From: Chimonanthus salicifolius
Lineage: Eukaryota; Streptophyta; Magnoliopsida; Laurales; Calycanthaceae
Direction of reading: 5' to 3'
Length of the DNA stretch: 64,000 nucleotides
Assembly: GCA_013350335.1 (NCBI GenBank)
Contig: CM023538.1
Span: 63,043,080-63,107,079, forward strand
In this document: positions 48,701 through 59,900 of the stretch, piece after piece
How the letters are laid out: each line of letters starts with the position of its first letter
How positions within the stretch are numbered: the stretch's first letter is position 1
Translations under genes and position numbers: made by a program
The notes under the pieces: generated by a model
Databases searched by the model: none
Told to the model about the DNA's origin: nothing
What the model saw: only the letters and a program-made list of their open reading frames with translations

Positions 48701-51700
48701 GACTTGATAGACCAAGGTACTTGATTTTTTCATTATTTGAAATGATAATCATAATAATAAAGAAAAAGCACCAGAGGAGCAGCTACAGAGCCAAAAGTGA
48801 AAACAAACTAAACCCGAAAAGTAGGAAGAAAGATCCAATGAGTTTCTTGTAAGAAATGGAAATTTTAATTGTTAGGATGGTAAGAAGATGCAGAAATCAT
48901 TAAAGATTGATAGAGAGAAAACAAAGCTTTTGAATGTGAGAGCAGAAGTAATACTCTGTTGGAATGTTTTCCTCTTTGATGAACTCATAGCATTGCCTTA
49001 GCATATTCTCTGAAAAATCCAGAGCAACAACGAGGGAATACATTCCACTCTTTGCAAAAGCCCTTGTGAACATCCCAGTTCCACAACTGGCATCAACTAC
49101 TGTTCCACCTTCGGTGGATCCAAGGTAGACTCTGGCCATTTCAAACTGCAGTGGAGAAAACAAAAGGGAGACATCAAAAATGTCAATATGCAAGGATAAG
49201 TGGGAAAGAATATCATAACCAAACAACAACAAAAAAAAAAACTTAAAAAGACGGGTTGTGATTTAAACACTTTTATTTTTATACGAAAAGACGCTGATCG
49301 TATTTTTCCACCACCTAAAAAGTGATTTGTATGCGTTTATGCAAACATGGCATTGCTAGCAAAAAGTCCCACATTGCCACGGATTTATAAATACATGGGC
49401 ACTCTCTCTTTATAAGTCATTTTTTAAGAGTGAGTTCTATTCAAGTGTTTTAACGTTATATCAGAGTAGGGGTACTACTGGGATGGGTCGAGTTCATATT
49501 TCTAGCCCTGTGTAGAGGGGGAGAGCTGATGTCTCCAACCCTGGCACTGAGTCACTAACGGGGAGTGTAAGCAAAATGTCCCACATTGCGAGTGGACATT
49601 TGGATCTTCGGGTTTATAATGCATGGACACCCTCTAAAAGAGTGAGTTCTACTCGAATTTTAATAGACATGTACTAATCTTTAAATTAAGGGATAACTTG
49701 CACTAATTTTCATTTTTAACAAAATGAATGAATAGATGACATTTTGCTATTAGTATTTCCAAATAAATCATACTATTTTGATACTTTAAGTAGTGCCAGA
49801 GTCTCCATTCTTTCATAATAGAATAGAAATGATTTTCAAAAGAAGTCGTAGTTCCATTTTACCCTTGAAAAATAGTCTATATTGAGTGTGGATGATTCGA
49901 CTGTTTATCAAATTAGAACTTCTTCTATAAATCTTTAACTTACAATATTTTTCAGTTTTTTTTCATGCAGAGAGTAAATTAGATAGGTCCTTTTTTTTTT
50001 GTAAATTCAATAAGCAAAAGTATATATTTATTTGATATTTTGAGATGTATAAAAAAAAATTTCTTAAAAAAACAAGAAATCAACAAATTACCTCTTTTTC
50101 TGGACCAGGAAAACCACCCCATCTAAAAGTTTGCCTCCATCCCCTTTCATACAGAAATGACATCAAAGAACTCCTGCTCCAATGAATTATTATGAATAAT
50201 GAATGATAATGCAAATTGATATTCATGCTTGCTGGACTAAATTGTTGCTAATACTTCAAAAAATAAAAGGCACTAACTAATATATGTGTGAGTGTTATCT
50301 CCATTTGAGATTGAGAACATCCTCTAATCAATTTTGAGTATGAATTTTTTTTACTATGTATGCCTTTACTAGAGGGTGGATTGGGAGCAAGATTTTTGTC
50401 AAAGGGGTAAACTTGCTTCTTATACCAATTGTCACGACCCAACTCTCCAAAGGGGAGCGATTCTCACATGAGTATTTTGTGTATACAGACACGGGTTTTA
50501 GAGTATGCCTCCTAATTTGCCCTCTACACTTGCCGTACTGAAGAAGAAGAAAGGAGAATGCATGAACAGTGCAATTCGACTCTCCGAAATTTCAAATCGG
50601 AGAGCCGAAATTCATGAACAGTGTAATGTTCTCGAATTTGGCTCTCCAAAATTCATGAACAGTGTAATATTTCTCAAATTCGGCTCTCCGAAATTTCAAA
50701 TCAGCTTGCTGAAATTCATTAACAGTGTAATGTTTTCCAAATTCGGCTATCCGAAATTTCAAATCGGCTAGCCGAAATTGATGAACAGTGTAATGTTTCT
50801 CGAATTCGGCTCTCCAAAATTTCAAGTCAGCTCGCTGAAATTCATGAACAGTGTAATGTTTTCCAAATTCGGCTCTCCGAAATTTCAAGTCGGCTTGTCG
50901 AAATTCATGAACAGTGCAATTCGGCTCTCCGAAATTTCAAATCGACTCGCCGGTGAACACTAAAAATCAGCCGTTTGAAATTTTACTGTTCATGTGAAGG
51001 GTAAAATCAGGAATACTCTAAAACGCGTGTCGCTAAATACGAAATACCAGTGTGAGGATCGCTCCCCCTCTCCAAATATGATATTGTTCACTTTGTGCCC
51101 ATTTGACCTGTACGATTTTACTTTGAGCCCACCCAGTTGACTAGGCCCAAAAGGCCTCTGAGTGACGTGGGACTCCTTCCCACACGCCTAAGTGGGGTGG
51201 GTGCGACGTCACAATTTTCTTCTTTCCAATTTCCTTATTAACTGTTAACTTCAATTGTAATCTTCAATTTGTTTGATGAATGAAATGAAATTAGACTTGG
51301 ATTTGCATTTCATACAATGAGTACTGATAATGGCTACCTGATCTCTATCTTGACAACGAAATGAATTAAAAAGAATATAGCTGGTTTCTTTATATTTTAC
51401 AAGTGCTTATTTATCACCATATTTAATAGTTTAAAATAAATATAAAAAATATTGTTTCTTAATTAAAAGAAGGTTTATTACCTCCATTTTCTAAAAAAGA
51501 TTTTTTTTTTATAGAGCTCATATTTTCTTATTTCATTAAAAAATAAACAAACATATCCTTAAAAATTGATCCACTCTCATTTTCTTATGGTATTAAATTT
51601 CTATGAAAACACCTTACCTGAAAATCCCCGTTGCGAGAAACATGGATTTGCTATTTGCCTTTGCACCACTGCCCACTGTCAGGTCCACATAAATGTCATT

Positions 51701-53589
51701 GTTCATGTAATTCTCCTTGCAAGTGTTGCAGTGAAATCTGCTCTTCGATTTAAAAACTCATTAGTGGCCGTAGGATTAGTCTCACCTTCGATCTAATGAA
51801 TATTCAATTATTAAAAAAAAAAATTTAATTAGTGCGTGGTTCAACCTCGGTTCAACTCTGATCATTATCTAATATGGTTTGATTATCTTTAAATCTTTAT
51901 CGAAGTTCGAGTACTCAAATGATTGGGAATTTAAAAAGGTTGGATCGGGTTGACCCTCAATAATCAACAAAAGGTTTGGAAATTATTATATTGGATTATT
52001 TTTTTATTATAATGGTAAGTAGTATGAATAAATTCTTTTTATGAAAATGTGATTATTAGTTTTTTATATATAATGTTTTATATTTTATATTCATTTATAT
52101 TATTATATACTAAGTTATTTATCATTAATCAATTAATTAACATTATTTATGAAAATCATGTTGATCTCATGAATTTGATTGAGAACCTTTATTGACTCTA
52201 TCCGTCTAATCTTCTTCCAAAATAATTTGATACATAAATTAATTTTTAAAACATTGATTTAATTGGCAAAGACTCTCTTTTAAAAGTCAATTAATGTCAC
52301 CATTTAAAAATAAATAAAAAACTAAAACAATTAAATTAAAATTGTCCAATTAATGAGATTTTTACGTAGTTAAATTCATTTAATCAATTCTCTTTATCTA
52401 AGACGGAAATAATTAACTTACACTGCTAGATTTGGGTCACCTTTGCAAATCACTAGGCCATGGCACACTGGACAAGCTAATATACTTGTAATGGTGATAA
52501 TCCTTTCATTTAAATGATGACCCTACAAAGTAAACAATAACATGAAAAATAAATAAATAGAGTAATCAATCAGATCTGATAACATAAGCAGGACACTTGA
52601 GAATTATAAAATAAAATTCAGTGTGTTTAGAAAGAGTTACAGAGGCTACAGGACTAATTATTTTAAAATATTTGTTAATTTTTAAAATTAAATATTCAGT
52701 GGGATAGAAAGAAATTTTAAGCTCAACATGTAAACCAAATTTTATCTAAAAAATTGAATTCTAAGTCCCCTGATCTATTCAGTAGAATGCAGACATTTAA
52801 AAAAAAAAAATCTTAGTAGATCATTTTTTTACCACGATCAAGTAATTAAAATATAATTTCCATGCCGTAATCTAAAAAAAAATCAATAGAAAATAGAAGC
52901 ACAAAATTCAAGTCAATGTAACTCAAATGAAAGGTTACACCGATGGTGCCGACCATGGAGAGGTGGAGAAGCCTACCAACAAGAAAAGAAATTTCTTGAG
53001 TTTGATTCATGTTCAAATTTATTGACTCAACCACTCTATCGATCTACTCAATATAAATTGAGAGATTTACACATACTCAATTAATTTCACGCCGCGTGCT
53101 TCGATTTTCCCGCAGAAGGATCTCAAAACAGGAAAATTCATGAAAACCCAGAAAAAGTCTCCTCCAAACACACTTCGAAGAATATAATGATACATGCACT
53201 TCCATACATTAAAAGAAAAAAAACCCATATCTTCTTTTTTATTAAAATTATCTTTCATTTGTTGGGTATATTCTTTTTTATGGATATTATTTTTCATTTG
53301 TTGGGTACATAATATCTTTAAAAATGTCGATTTATCTCTATTTTAAAATTAAAGAGAGAGAGAGAGTAATCACATGACATTTGTACTAGAAATCTACTCA
53401 TAAAACTTGTATTCAGGGCTTTGCTTAAGAGAGAGACAGTGACAAATACAGACAGAGAAAGAGAAAGAGAGAATGAGAAAGAGAAAGAGAAAGAGAGAGA
53501 AATGTTACACTTTCAGGAGCTTGAATGGTAGCCATGGAAGTGCTTCTGAGAGTAAGATTTTGAGGTCTCTGATCTCTACTTTCAACCAT
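45709..53589 (-). CDS. SAM-dependent methyltransferase, copy A (divergent)
   Basis: Eight exons on the minus strand (53589-53509, 52522-52422, 51737-51618, 50173-50092, 49145-48955, 47544-47433, 47089-46982, 45837-45709) join in phase to 307 residues. They match the plastid-type methyltransferases At1g78140/At2g41040. A CPVC...CNTC pair (44-67) could bind zinc. SAM motif I is VVDASCGTGMF (144-154), followed by ALDFSENM (169-176). LVRADISSLPF, DAVHAGAALHCW and RVLRPGGVFV are present. The substrate is unknown for the family. Oddities: the N-terminus has only about 40 residues before CPVC and no convincing transit peptide. About ten residues are missing at the exon 2/3 junction. The end of exon 3 reads ANSKSMFLATGIF where copy B has EYDEPMPISTELF. 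An alternative exon 2/3 splice (in phase, giving SRFHC) is possible. The frame is open throughout, so it may be expressed, but some function may be lost. The start is the first in-frame ATG after a stop. Confidence 0.8.
45888..46052. mobile_element. 165-bp hAT-like MITE (AGGGCYGGCCCT family)
   Basis: The right end reads agggccggccctg and the left end aagggctggcctt, forming imperfect inverted repeats. The flanks gaaatcag (45880-45887) and gaaaccag (46053-46060) are a 7-of-8 duplication. The same element in opposite orientation, also 165 bp, is at 62668-62832. It lies in intron 7 of methyltransferase copy A and directly abuts a TRIM. Confidence 0.88.
46061..46393 (-). mobile_element. TRIM retroelement (copy 1 of a pair)
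   Basis: LTRs at 46061-46160 and 46275-46393 share tgtt at one end and ccaaca at the other, with similar interiors (gtctgataagtgaagtgacc against gtctaaaagacaagc...gagtgaccc; ccatataagt; cacaacca). Beside the right LTR the minus strand reads GGTGATATCATAG, a decayed TGGTATCAGAG primer site, so the element points left. The interior (gatcgaacgaggc, ggccgatagaacgtt) matches the TRIM at 46616-46917. Flanks accag / atcag suggest a 5-bp duplication with one change. Confidence 0.82.
46616..46917 (-). mobile_element. TRIM retroelement (copy 2 of a pair)
   Basis: LTRs at 46616-46732 (tgttgggcctgggcttctag ... acccaaca) and 46831-46917 (tgttggacctgggctttcgg ... accaaca; an inner piece of about 30 bases is missing). 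On the minus strand TGGTATTAGAGCC lies directly beside the right LTR, one change from the initiator tRNA-Met primer site. The interior is about 98 bp with no coding room. Same family and orientation as 46061-46393. Confidence 0.87.
47226..47345. mobile_element. Truncated GATATCGGCC-family MITE
   Basis: Begins CAGGGGTCCGAATATCGGTC, matching the family end at 61476, and contains gggccaatatcgg. No matching right end is found before the family wording fades at about 47345. It lies in intron 6 of methyltransferase copy A. Confidence 0.55.
49354..49664 (+). mobile_element. TRIM-like retroelement in copy A intron 4
   Basis: Direct repeats of about 100 bases: from 49354 (agcaaaaagtcccacattgc) and from 49566 (agcaaaatgtcccacattgc). 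Both continue through gatttataaataca / ggtttataatgca, catgg.cac, and agagtgagttcta. After the first comes TTATATCAGAG (49456), a one- or two-base variant of the primer binding site. A gagggggagagctgatg stretch before the second repeat could be the polypurine tract. It is a different family from the elements at 46 kb and 33 kb. Confidence 0.75.
50431..51220. mobile_element. Foldback-like element with inner minisatellite
   Basis: Left arm 50440-50508 (aactctccaaaggggagcga ... acgggttttagagtatgcc) and right arm about 51010-51077 (reverse complement: tttggagagggggagcgatc ... acgcgttttagagtattcc) are inverted copies. Between them lies the 62-63-bp minisatellite. The outer parts read gtcacgaccc at the left and gggtgcgacgtcaca at the right, a weaker inverted match. 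This suggests a non-autonomous transposon in intron 3 of methyltransferase copy A; the superfamily is not determined. Confidence 0.65.
50562..50960. repeat. 62-63-bp minisatellite, about six units
   Basis: The word atgaacagtg recurs at about 50562, 50613, 50655, 50717 (attaacagtg), 50780, 50843 and 50905; from 50655 on the spacing is 62-63 bases. Each unit contains attcggctctccgaaatttc, so it also has internal dyad symmetry (ccgaaattt / aaatttcgg). Long frames open on both strands simply because the unit lacks stops. Confidence 0.85.
52926..53080 (+). repeat. SINE family 2 copy in copy A intron 1
   Basis: ttcttgagtttgattcatgt as box B, followed by attgactcaaccactctatc and tgagagatttacacatactc. 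It is collinear with the LysM-intron SINE. The left part is diverged. Confidence 0.6.
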
Positions 53590-54994
53590 CTTCTTTTTCC
53601 TTTCTCTCTCTCTCTCTCTCACTGAATGAGATTTCAAAGAAGGGTCACCTTTGTAAGAAAGTGATAATGTTGGGAAGTACTAATAAAAGTATACAACGTG
53701 GAATTATCTGAGTGGGAGGGAGGCTTTATTTTTTAATATTATATTATTTTTTTAAACAAGATATCTAAACGTTCCACTTGAATTTTTCAGATGATGTCGT
53801 TCTTGACTAATTCTTATGGTATGTGTAAACCTCTAAATTCACACATGTCAGATACATAATTAAAGAGAGTGTCTTTTTTTGTGTTGAGGGGAGTTTGATT
53901 CCAAAACCTCTGAAAAACAAGAGTGGAGCTTGACCATCAAACAAATCCCTTAGAGTTTTTAATATTATTTTATTTATATTAAATGTTTATAATTTTAAAT
54001 TGTTTAATTTAATACATCAAAATCAACATTGAAATTGATCAATTATTTTAATATACTTGTTTTAGATGAATAATAATGATTTTTAATTTTTAATTTTAGT
54101 TTTAATCTATTCAACAATACAACGCGAGTCTTTTATATATTCTGAGAATTAGTCTATTACTCTAAGAAGTTAGGATACTTTAAATAATTAAATGAGATTT
54201 TAATTTAAAATCGTATGATCACTCATTTTTTATAATGACAATAACCTATAATATAATTGATCAAGATTCATAATTGTAGTTTAGAGATTGTGAATTATTA
54301 ATTTAAATGTGAATGTTTATCATATTGAAAAAAAAAATCACTAGATGACAATTCTCATTTATTTGATTTATATAATATGAAAATAAGGTCAAACTTTTAA
54401 CATGTACTATCACTGTATTGACAAATTAAATGAGGTGACCCCACTGTTTATAAAACCAAATTCAGCGTTGTGCTTAATTTTAGTATTTTTACATTTTATA
54501 GTTATTTATAGTAATATATTTTAACTGATTGATAATGATAATTAATTAATTATCTAATTACCTAATAAATATTATTTATAAATTTTTGTTAATACCATAT
54601 GTTTGATTAAATTTTAATTCTAGTTAAATTTCATTCAAATTATGTTTAATTTAATTTTCTAAAGATATTTAATCTTCAAATCAATTTTTATAAACATTTA
54701 TGGTGAGTAATGGGATGAAGTTGGAAGTAGTTGTGAGTTGTGACTTTTGCGTTGTCACCCTTGCACAGCTGACTGCCTGGCTCTGTTATTAGCTCATAAA
54801 TACACCATCTCTCTTCCCGAAATGTCACCAACCAAAATAATATCTACCAGAGCAAATCATGTTGTTGGTAAAAGCCTGGTGAATGCACCATTCTTTTTTT
54901 TTTTTTTTCATCTTTTTTTATGAATTTTATAGACTATTAGAATTATTTTCAATTTTTTTTTTTTTACATGTAAAGTCATGAAAGCTTGAAAGCC

Positions 54995-55155
54995 AAATCT
55001 GTGAGGGTTGGCATCGCAGTCAAGAATCCACCTGATATACATGAGGCTTCGAGTTTAAGTCACTTTCAATACAAAATGGTTATTCTCTCGCTAATGTTAA
55101 CGGGCCTCGAAGATTAATTAGGTGCTCTAAAAGATTGACTTAGATACTAATCATG
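54995..55155 (+). repeat. SINE family 3 copy
   Basis: Head gggttggcatcgcagtcaag, box B ttcgagtttaagtcac, and family tail gaagattaattaggtgctct then aaaagattgacttagatac. Confidence 0.6.
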
Positions 55156-55320
55156 AGGGGTTGGCCTGGTGGTGTGGACGGTGAAGTCTTGGGTTCGAGG
55201 ACCAACCCTAATGAAAGGCCACTTCCCATCGGAGATTTTTCCCTATTGAAGTACTCAGTATGTATGTGTAAGAAAATGTGTACGTGGACATCTCACCAGT
55301 GTCAATCATAAAAAAGAAAA
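55155..55320 (+). repeat. SINE-like repeat abutting the previous SINE
   Basis: gagggttggcctggtggtgt head, tcttgggttcgaggaccaac as a good box B, a pyrimidine-rich middle and an A-rich end (aaaaaagaaaaagaaaa). It follows the SINE at 54995 directly, consistent with insertion at its A-tail end. Confidence 0.6.
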
Positions 55321-56996
55321 AGAAAATAGGCTTGAATAACTGAGTCTTAAAAAAACTATGAAAACTGAATTTGAATAGAGATTTTAAGATCACTTTAATT
55401 TAAAAGATTTTACTTTTATATTAATAAAAAAAATTCCAATTAAATAAAGTTAATGAAAGTGGTTCACATTATTTGTGACGCCTATCACGGTAAGATTTAA
55501 ATGGAGATTGCCCTGATCGCCGGGCATCTCTTTTCGTACAAAGTTCGTTGTGATGTTTAATTGCGGGCCGCATGCAATCAGAGGAAAACTGTGGTTAATT
55601 GTACGAATTGCGGGCCAATGCAACGAGAGGAAAACTGAAGTTAATTGTCCGTGCTTTGGAGTTCAAAATTTGGTGAAGCCGAGATCTCTTGGTCAATATT
55701 ACTCTCTCTTTTTTAAGTCAAATTTTAATCGAGATCTCATGTATACGGTCGATACAAGAGATATCTCGAGTATCCAAAATCCGAAATATCTTAACCGATA
55801 AGAGATGTATTGGCTGAGATTTGGACCCCTGACTGATTCAAAGTGATTGAAGGGGCAGTCCAATTGGGCCCAATTTTGTCATCAAAATTATGCAAAGGCT
55901 GATGAAATAAAAAAAATAATAGACAAAGCTATCAATTCATACTTCTTCAATTTCATGTCTATTACATCGTTGCGCACTGTACGGACCAGCCCAAAAGCCA
56001 GGAATTCCAGCGCCCAGGATGGCATGCAACGTCGCACCCACAATCGCAGCCTGGTTGGCCCAAGACAGACCGATACATATTGTTTCTCAAAATCTGTTAC
56101 ATAACGGCCGATATACACCGTATCGTCCGATTTTTTTACCTAAGGTATAAATCATGTTATTGAGATACCCAGGACCGTCTTAACCCTTTCACAAGAAAGG
56201 CAACTGCCTTAAGCCCCGGACGAAGAAGGCCTCTCTCGCCGTGGCAAAACTCCTATCCAAGTCTCGCTATTGAAAGCTGAAGTTTGATGCAGCTATAAAA
56301 AGGAGTTCTTGTTTCTCTCTTTCAGACTCTCAATCTCTCTTCAACCTCTCTCTCTACTGATTATTAGAGTCCAACAATAACATCTTCACTATCTTTTTCA
56401 AAAAAAAAAAAAAAGGAAATGATTTGAATTTATTTTTCCACTGCCATTATTCAGCTAATTGATTATAAATTATTCAGATTATATATAAAAAAAGAAGAAG
56501 ATAAGAGGAGTAGAGAGAACTCATCTCTCACTCTCTGTTTTCATTTCAGCCTACTTAGTATATTGATCTTTTAAAGTGTTCTTATTTTATTTTAATTACT
56601 GAATATGCTAATTTCACTCGAATGTGTAAATTTTTCAATGCTCTATATTGTTGGTCGCTTGATATTTTTAAGTTAAAAAAATATTATCTAGAATAATTTA
56701 TTTTATTATATATGATTAAAATTTTAATTAAATATTACTTATAATAATATATTAAATACCAAGAAGACTCCATTTAAATTTTTTACTTTAGGCCTCAACT
56801 TTTGTCTAGACGGCTCTGGAGATACCTCACATATATATACTTGTATACACCTTTCCATTCCAATATCAGATAAAATCAATACATAGAGCACTAACTAGTA
56901 ATATAACTTCATTTTTAAGAAGACGTGTGGAGTAAACAACGTGGAGAAGGGATGGAAGAAGAATGAAGAACCACCAGAGTAATGGCTGCTATATGA

Positions 56997-59900
56997 TTAG
57001 CTTGGCTTTGTTGCAGAGATCAAAACGAAACCCCGGTTCCTAACACAAGTGAAGTTAACCAACCCACATGTTTTGCAGAGATCTTCCAGTTCATCTTCAG
57101 ATATATAGAAGCGGTTGCTTGTGACCCGTGCTATATACTGCAAAAATATGGGAAAAAAAAGTAAATACAAAAAGAAGGAAATATTATACGATGAATGTGA
57201 ACCACGTGTAGAAAATGCAACCGATATGTTGCATATTGGCCACAACATATCAGGAAAATCAAAGTCGATACGTAATGGCCGCAATGCATCAGTGTGTTGT
57301 GGCCAGGGTCTGGACGGATGTAAACAGATGGCAAACGGGTGAGGACAAATGTGTATCGGCCCATTGAGGCCGATAAGTATCGTATCACTGACACAGGCGT
57401 CGGCGTACCAGATTTTTTACCCCAGATGTGAACACCTCACTGCTGCAGTTTACATAATAAATTAGACATTAAAACCAGCTGTGTAGAAACTTGGTGGCTA
57501 TCAAGTGGGTATGGCTCCCCACACAAGCCCAAAATGTTGATCTTTATTCATGCCAATAAGTAGTCTAAAATTGCATCATTGGCAAAATAGCCAAATTATT
57601 TCTCAAAAAGAAAGCAATGATCCACATTCATAGGAAATCTATTAGGACTGCATTGTTAATTCACTGCAACACAGTAGCCCACAGAAAAAATGGTTTGAAT
57701 AGTTTCATATGTAAATGGATATAAAATCAAGAGCTTCTTCATATGAAAGAACATTTGAAATTGATATAAAATGACGTGCAGAATTATGAAGGTATTTATC
57801 GTTCTTTCTTTAAAAAAAAGGCTGCATTGGCTTGTTCCTATCTTACAACAAGTATGAATCACAGAAGAGGGTGGATGGTGACATTTTTGTTCATAATCAA
57901 AACCCTAGCGACAATTCCAAATGTTTCAGAAGGGTCTCAAGAAATTGCACTTCGATTTTTGGTAAAAACAGTACAATTCAATTAGATCAAGCAACCAACT
58001 ACAATTATAACTGGGTTTGACAACTACTTGCAGGTCAATAGCTTTACTGTAGCACTTGTTGAGATGCAATTGACATGTGCTAAGTACCTACACCTAAAAA
58101 ATTTGACATTTAAGCAGCATAATGACCATAACACACAAATTGAGCCCACAGATCTCTCTTTTGATGTAAATGTAAAATTTTGTAGGTGGAACAACAATAC
58201 CAAATGTGAAATTTCATGAACTCGAGAAAATTTAAACTTATAAATCAATATGATACCTGGCGCGCAATCCCCACAATTGGAACAGGAACAAAAAATCCAT
58301 CAAGAATGAAAGTTGTAGCAACAAAAACCCCTCCAGGCCTCAGAATTCGACTTATTTCAGCTACCTACAAAATCAATACTGCCTGTTTAGAGAAGGCATT
58401 AAGTAACTTTGGAGCAAATATTCACTTGCAATTACCAATTACTCATCACTTAATAGGAGTACTATGGGACCTGATATTACAAACAAGCAGACCAAGGATA
58501 TCAGAGTTGATCAAAGAGACCAAGGAAGAGAGCTGCTATCGATTTCCTAATGGAAGTTCTTAGCTGTCCAACCTTTTCTGGTTGAACTTAAGAGCCAATA
58601 TGCAAGCCATTGATCAAATGGCTTAGAAGAGTGTGTGATTTTTATGTGACAAACATTTATAAGTACACAGATAACATGCTGACAAAAGAGTACATCTGTA
58701 TAACTTCAATTTTAATGGAAGATTACTAAGACCAAATTGGAAAAAAAAAACTCCTGAGCCACACAATATTGCCATTGGAAATGAAGTATAGTATTGTGTT
58801 AGTTATAAAAACGGCTATTTCGGAAGAAACCCCAATTTATGCAAAAAATATTGGGGCTTCTTTCAAATATCCCTTGCAAAAATTAGAAGCTTAAAATGTG
58901 GGTGTAATCTATTAATGATGAACCAGGGAGAGAGCTTACAGCAGAAGATGGGGATGGCCAACAATGCAATGCAGCACCAGCATGTACAGCATCAATGGAA
59001 CTTGAAATGAAAGGGAGTCTAGAGATGTCAGCTCTAACCAAGGTTAGGCTCCTGGAATAAACAAATTTACATCAGCAACTATGGTAGCACTAAAACCTTA
59101 TTCCACCTCTCAGGCAAAATTGTAAGCAGCACAAGCATGCACACACAATCACACATATAGACACCCCCACATATATGCACATCACTATTGTAATTTCACC
59201 ATTAAAATGATGATGTTTGTAGAAAAGGATTAGATAGTATCCCTTTTATCAAGAATCCTAGTTGTACTGTTGTAACCATCGATTCGCACATCACTGATCA
59301 ACAGGTTAGAACTGCCCCACTGAGAACATCATCCGATCTGGTCGTCTCGAGAACAACAGTAAAGAAAACAGAAGTACCCAAAGAACAGATACCATGCAAA
59401 TTTTCAAGTTGAGAAACAGCAAATCCCTTGTCAAATGTTAGGAAAGAAAAAAACACTTCCAATAGATTTGTCCTACAAAATCTAAAATGGAACTTGAATG
59501 CTAAAAGCAAACAAATTACATTCAATAGGTTCACTCTGCAGTAAATTGAGTCAGGTTGAATTGTTGAACCTTAGACCTGCCTTGATCGAACTCAAAATTA
59601 AGAGGTAGGGATCCAAGTTTTAATCTGATGTCTTGGGTTTGGATTCAGGGTTCTTGAATACCAGTGACAGAGCAGGCAGTAGGACTCAAGACTTCAAAAA
59701 GCAGGTAAATGGGTCCAATATGAGTTTCCTTATAACTATGGTGCATCCAAACAATACCCATGTTGTGACCAATAGAAACTATAGTTATTGAGATAATAAG
59801 AAGAAACTAAATCATTAAGATTGATATATACAAGACAGAGTTTTCGAATGTAAAAAGCAGAAGTCATACTCTTTTGGAATGTTATCATCTTTGATGAACT

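Larger units (their letters stand above)
53590..56996. other. Region between the methyltransferase copies
   Basis: Holds the 5' flank of copy A (GA/TC-rich simple repeats around 53450-53620) and the 3' flank of copy B. Two SINEs lie at 54995-55155 and 55155-55315. At about 55470-56145 there are remnants of the GATATCGGCC MITE family: a clear right end, gctgagatttggacccctg, stops at 55831 and a second block with ggccgatatacaccgtatcg ends near 56145. Between them is a GC-richer 130-bp piece. No gene is seen. Confidence 0.5.

Noticed and set aside
50562..50960. Evenly spaced repeats resembling a CRISPR array
   Set aside because: The whole 62-63-bp unit is repeated with no unique spacers, and the DNA is a plant nuclear intron.
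50505..50963. Repetitive peptides on both strands (FGSPKFQ-type repeats)
   Set aside because: They are translations of the 62-63-bp minisatellite, which lacks stops in several frames. They sit in an intron of a well-supported gene.
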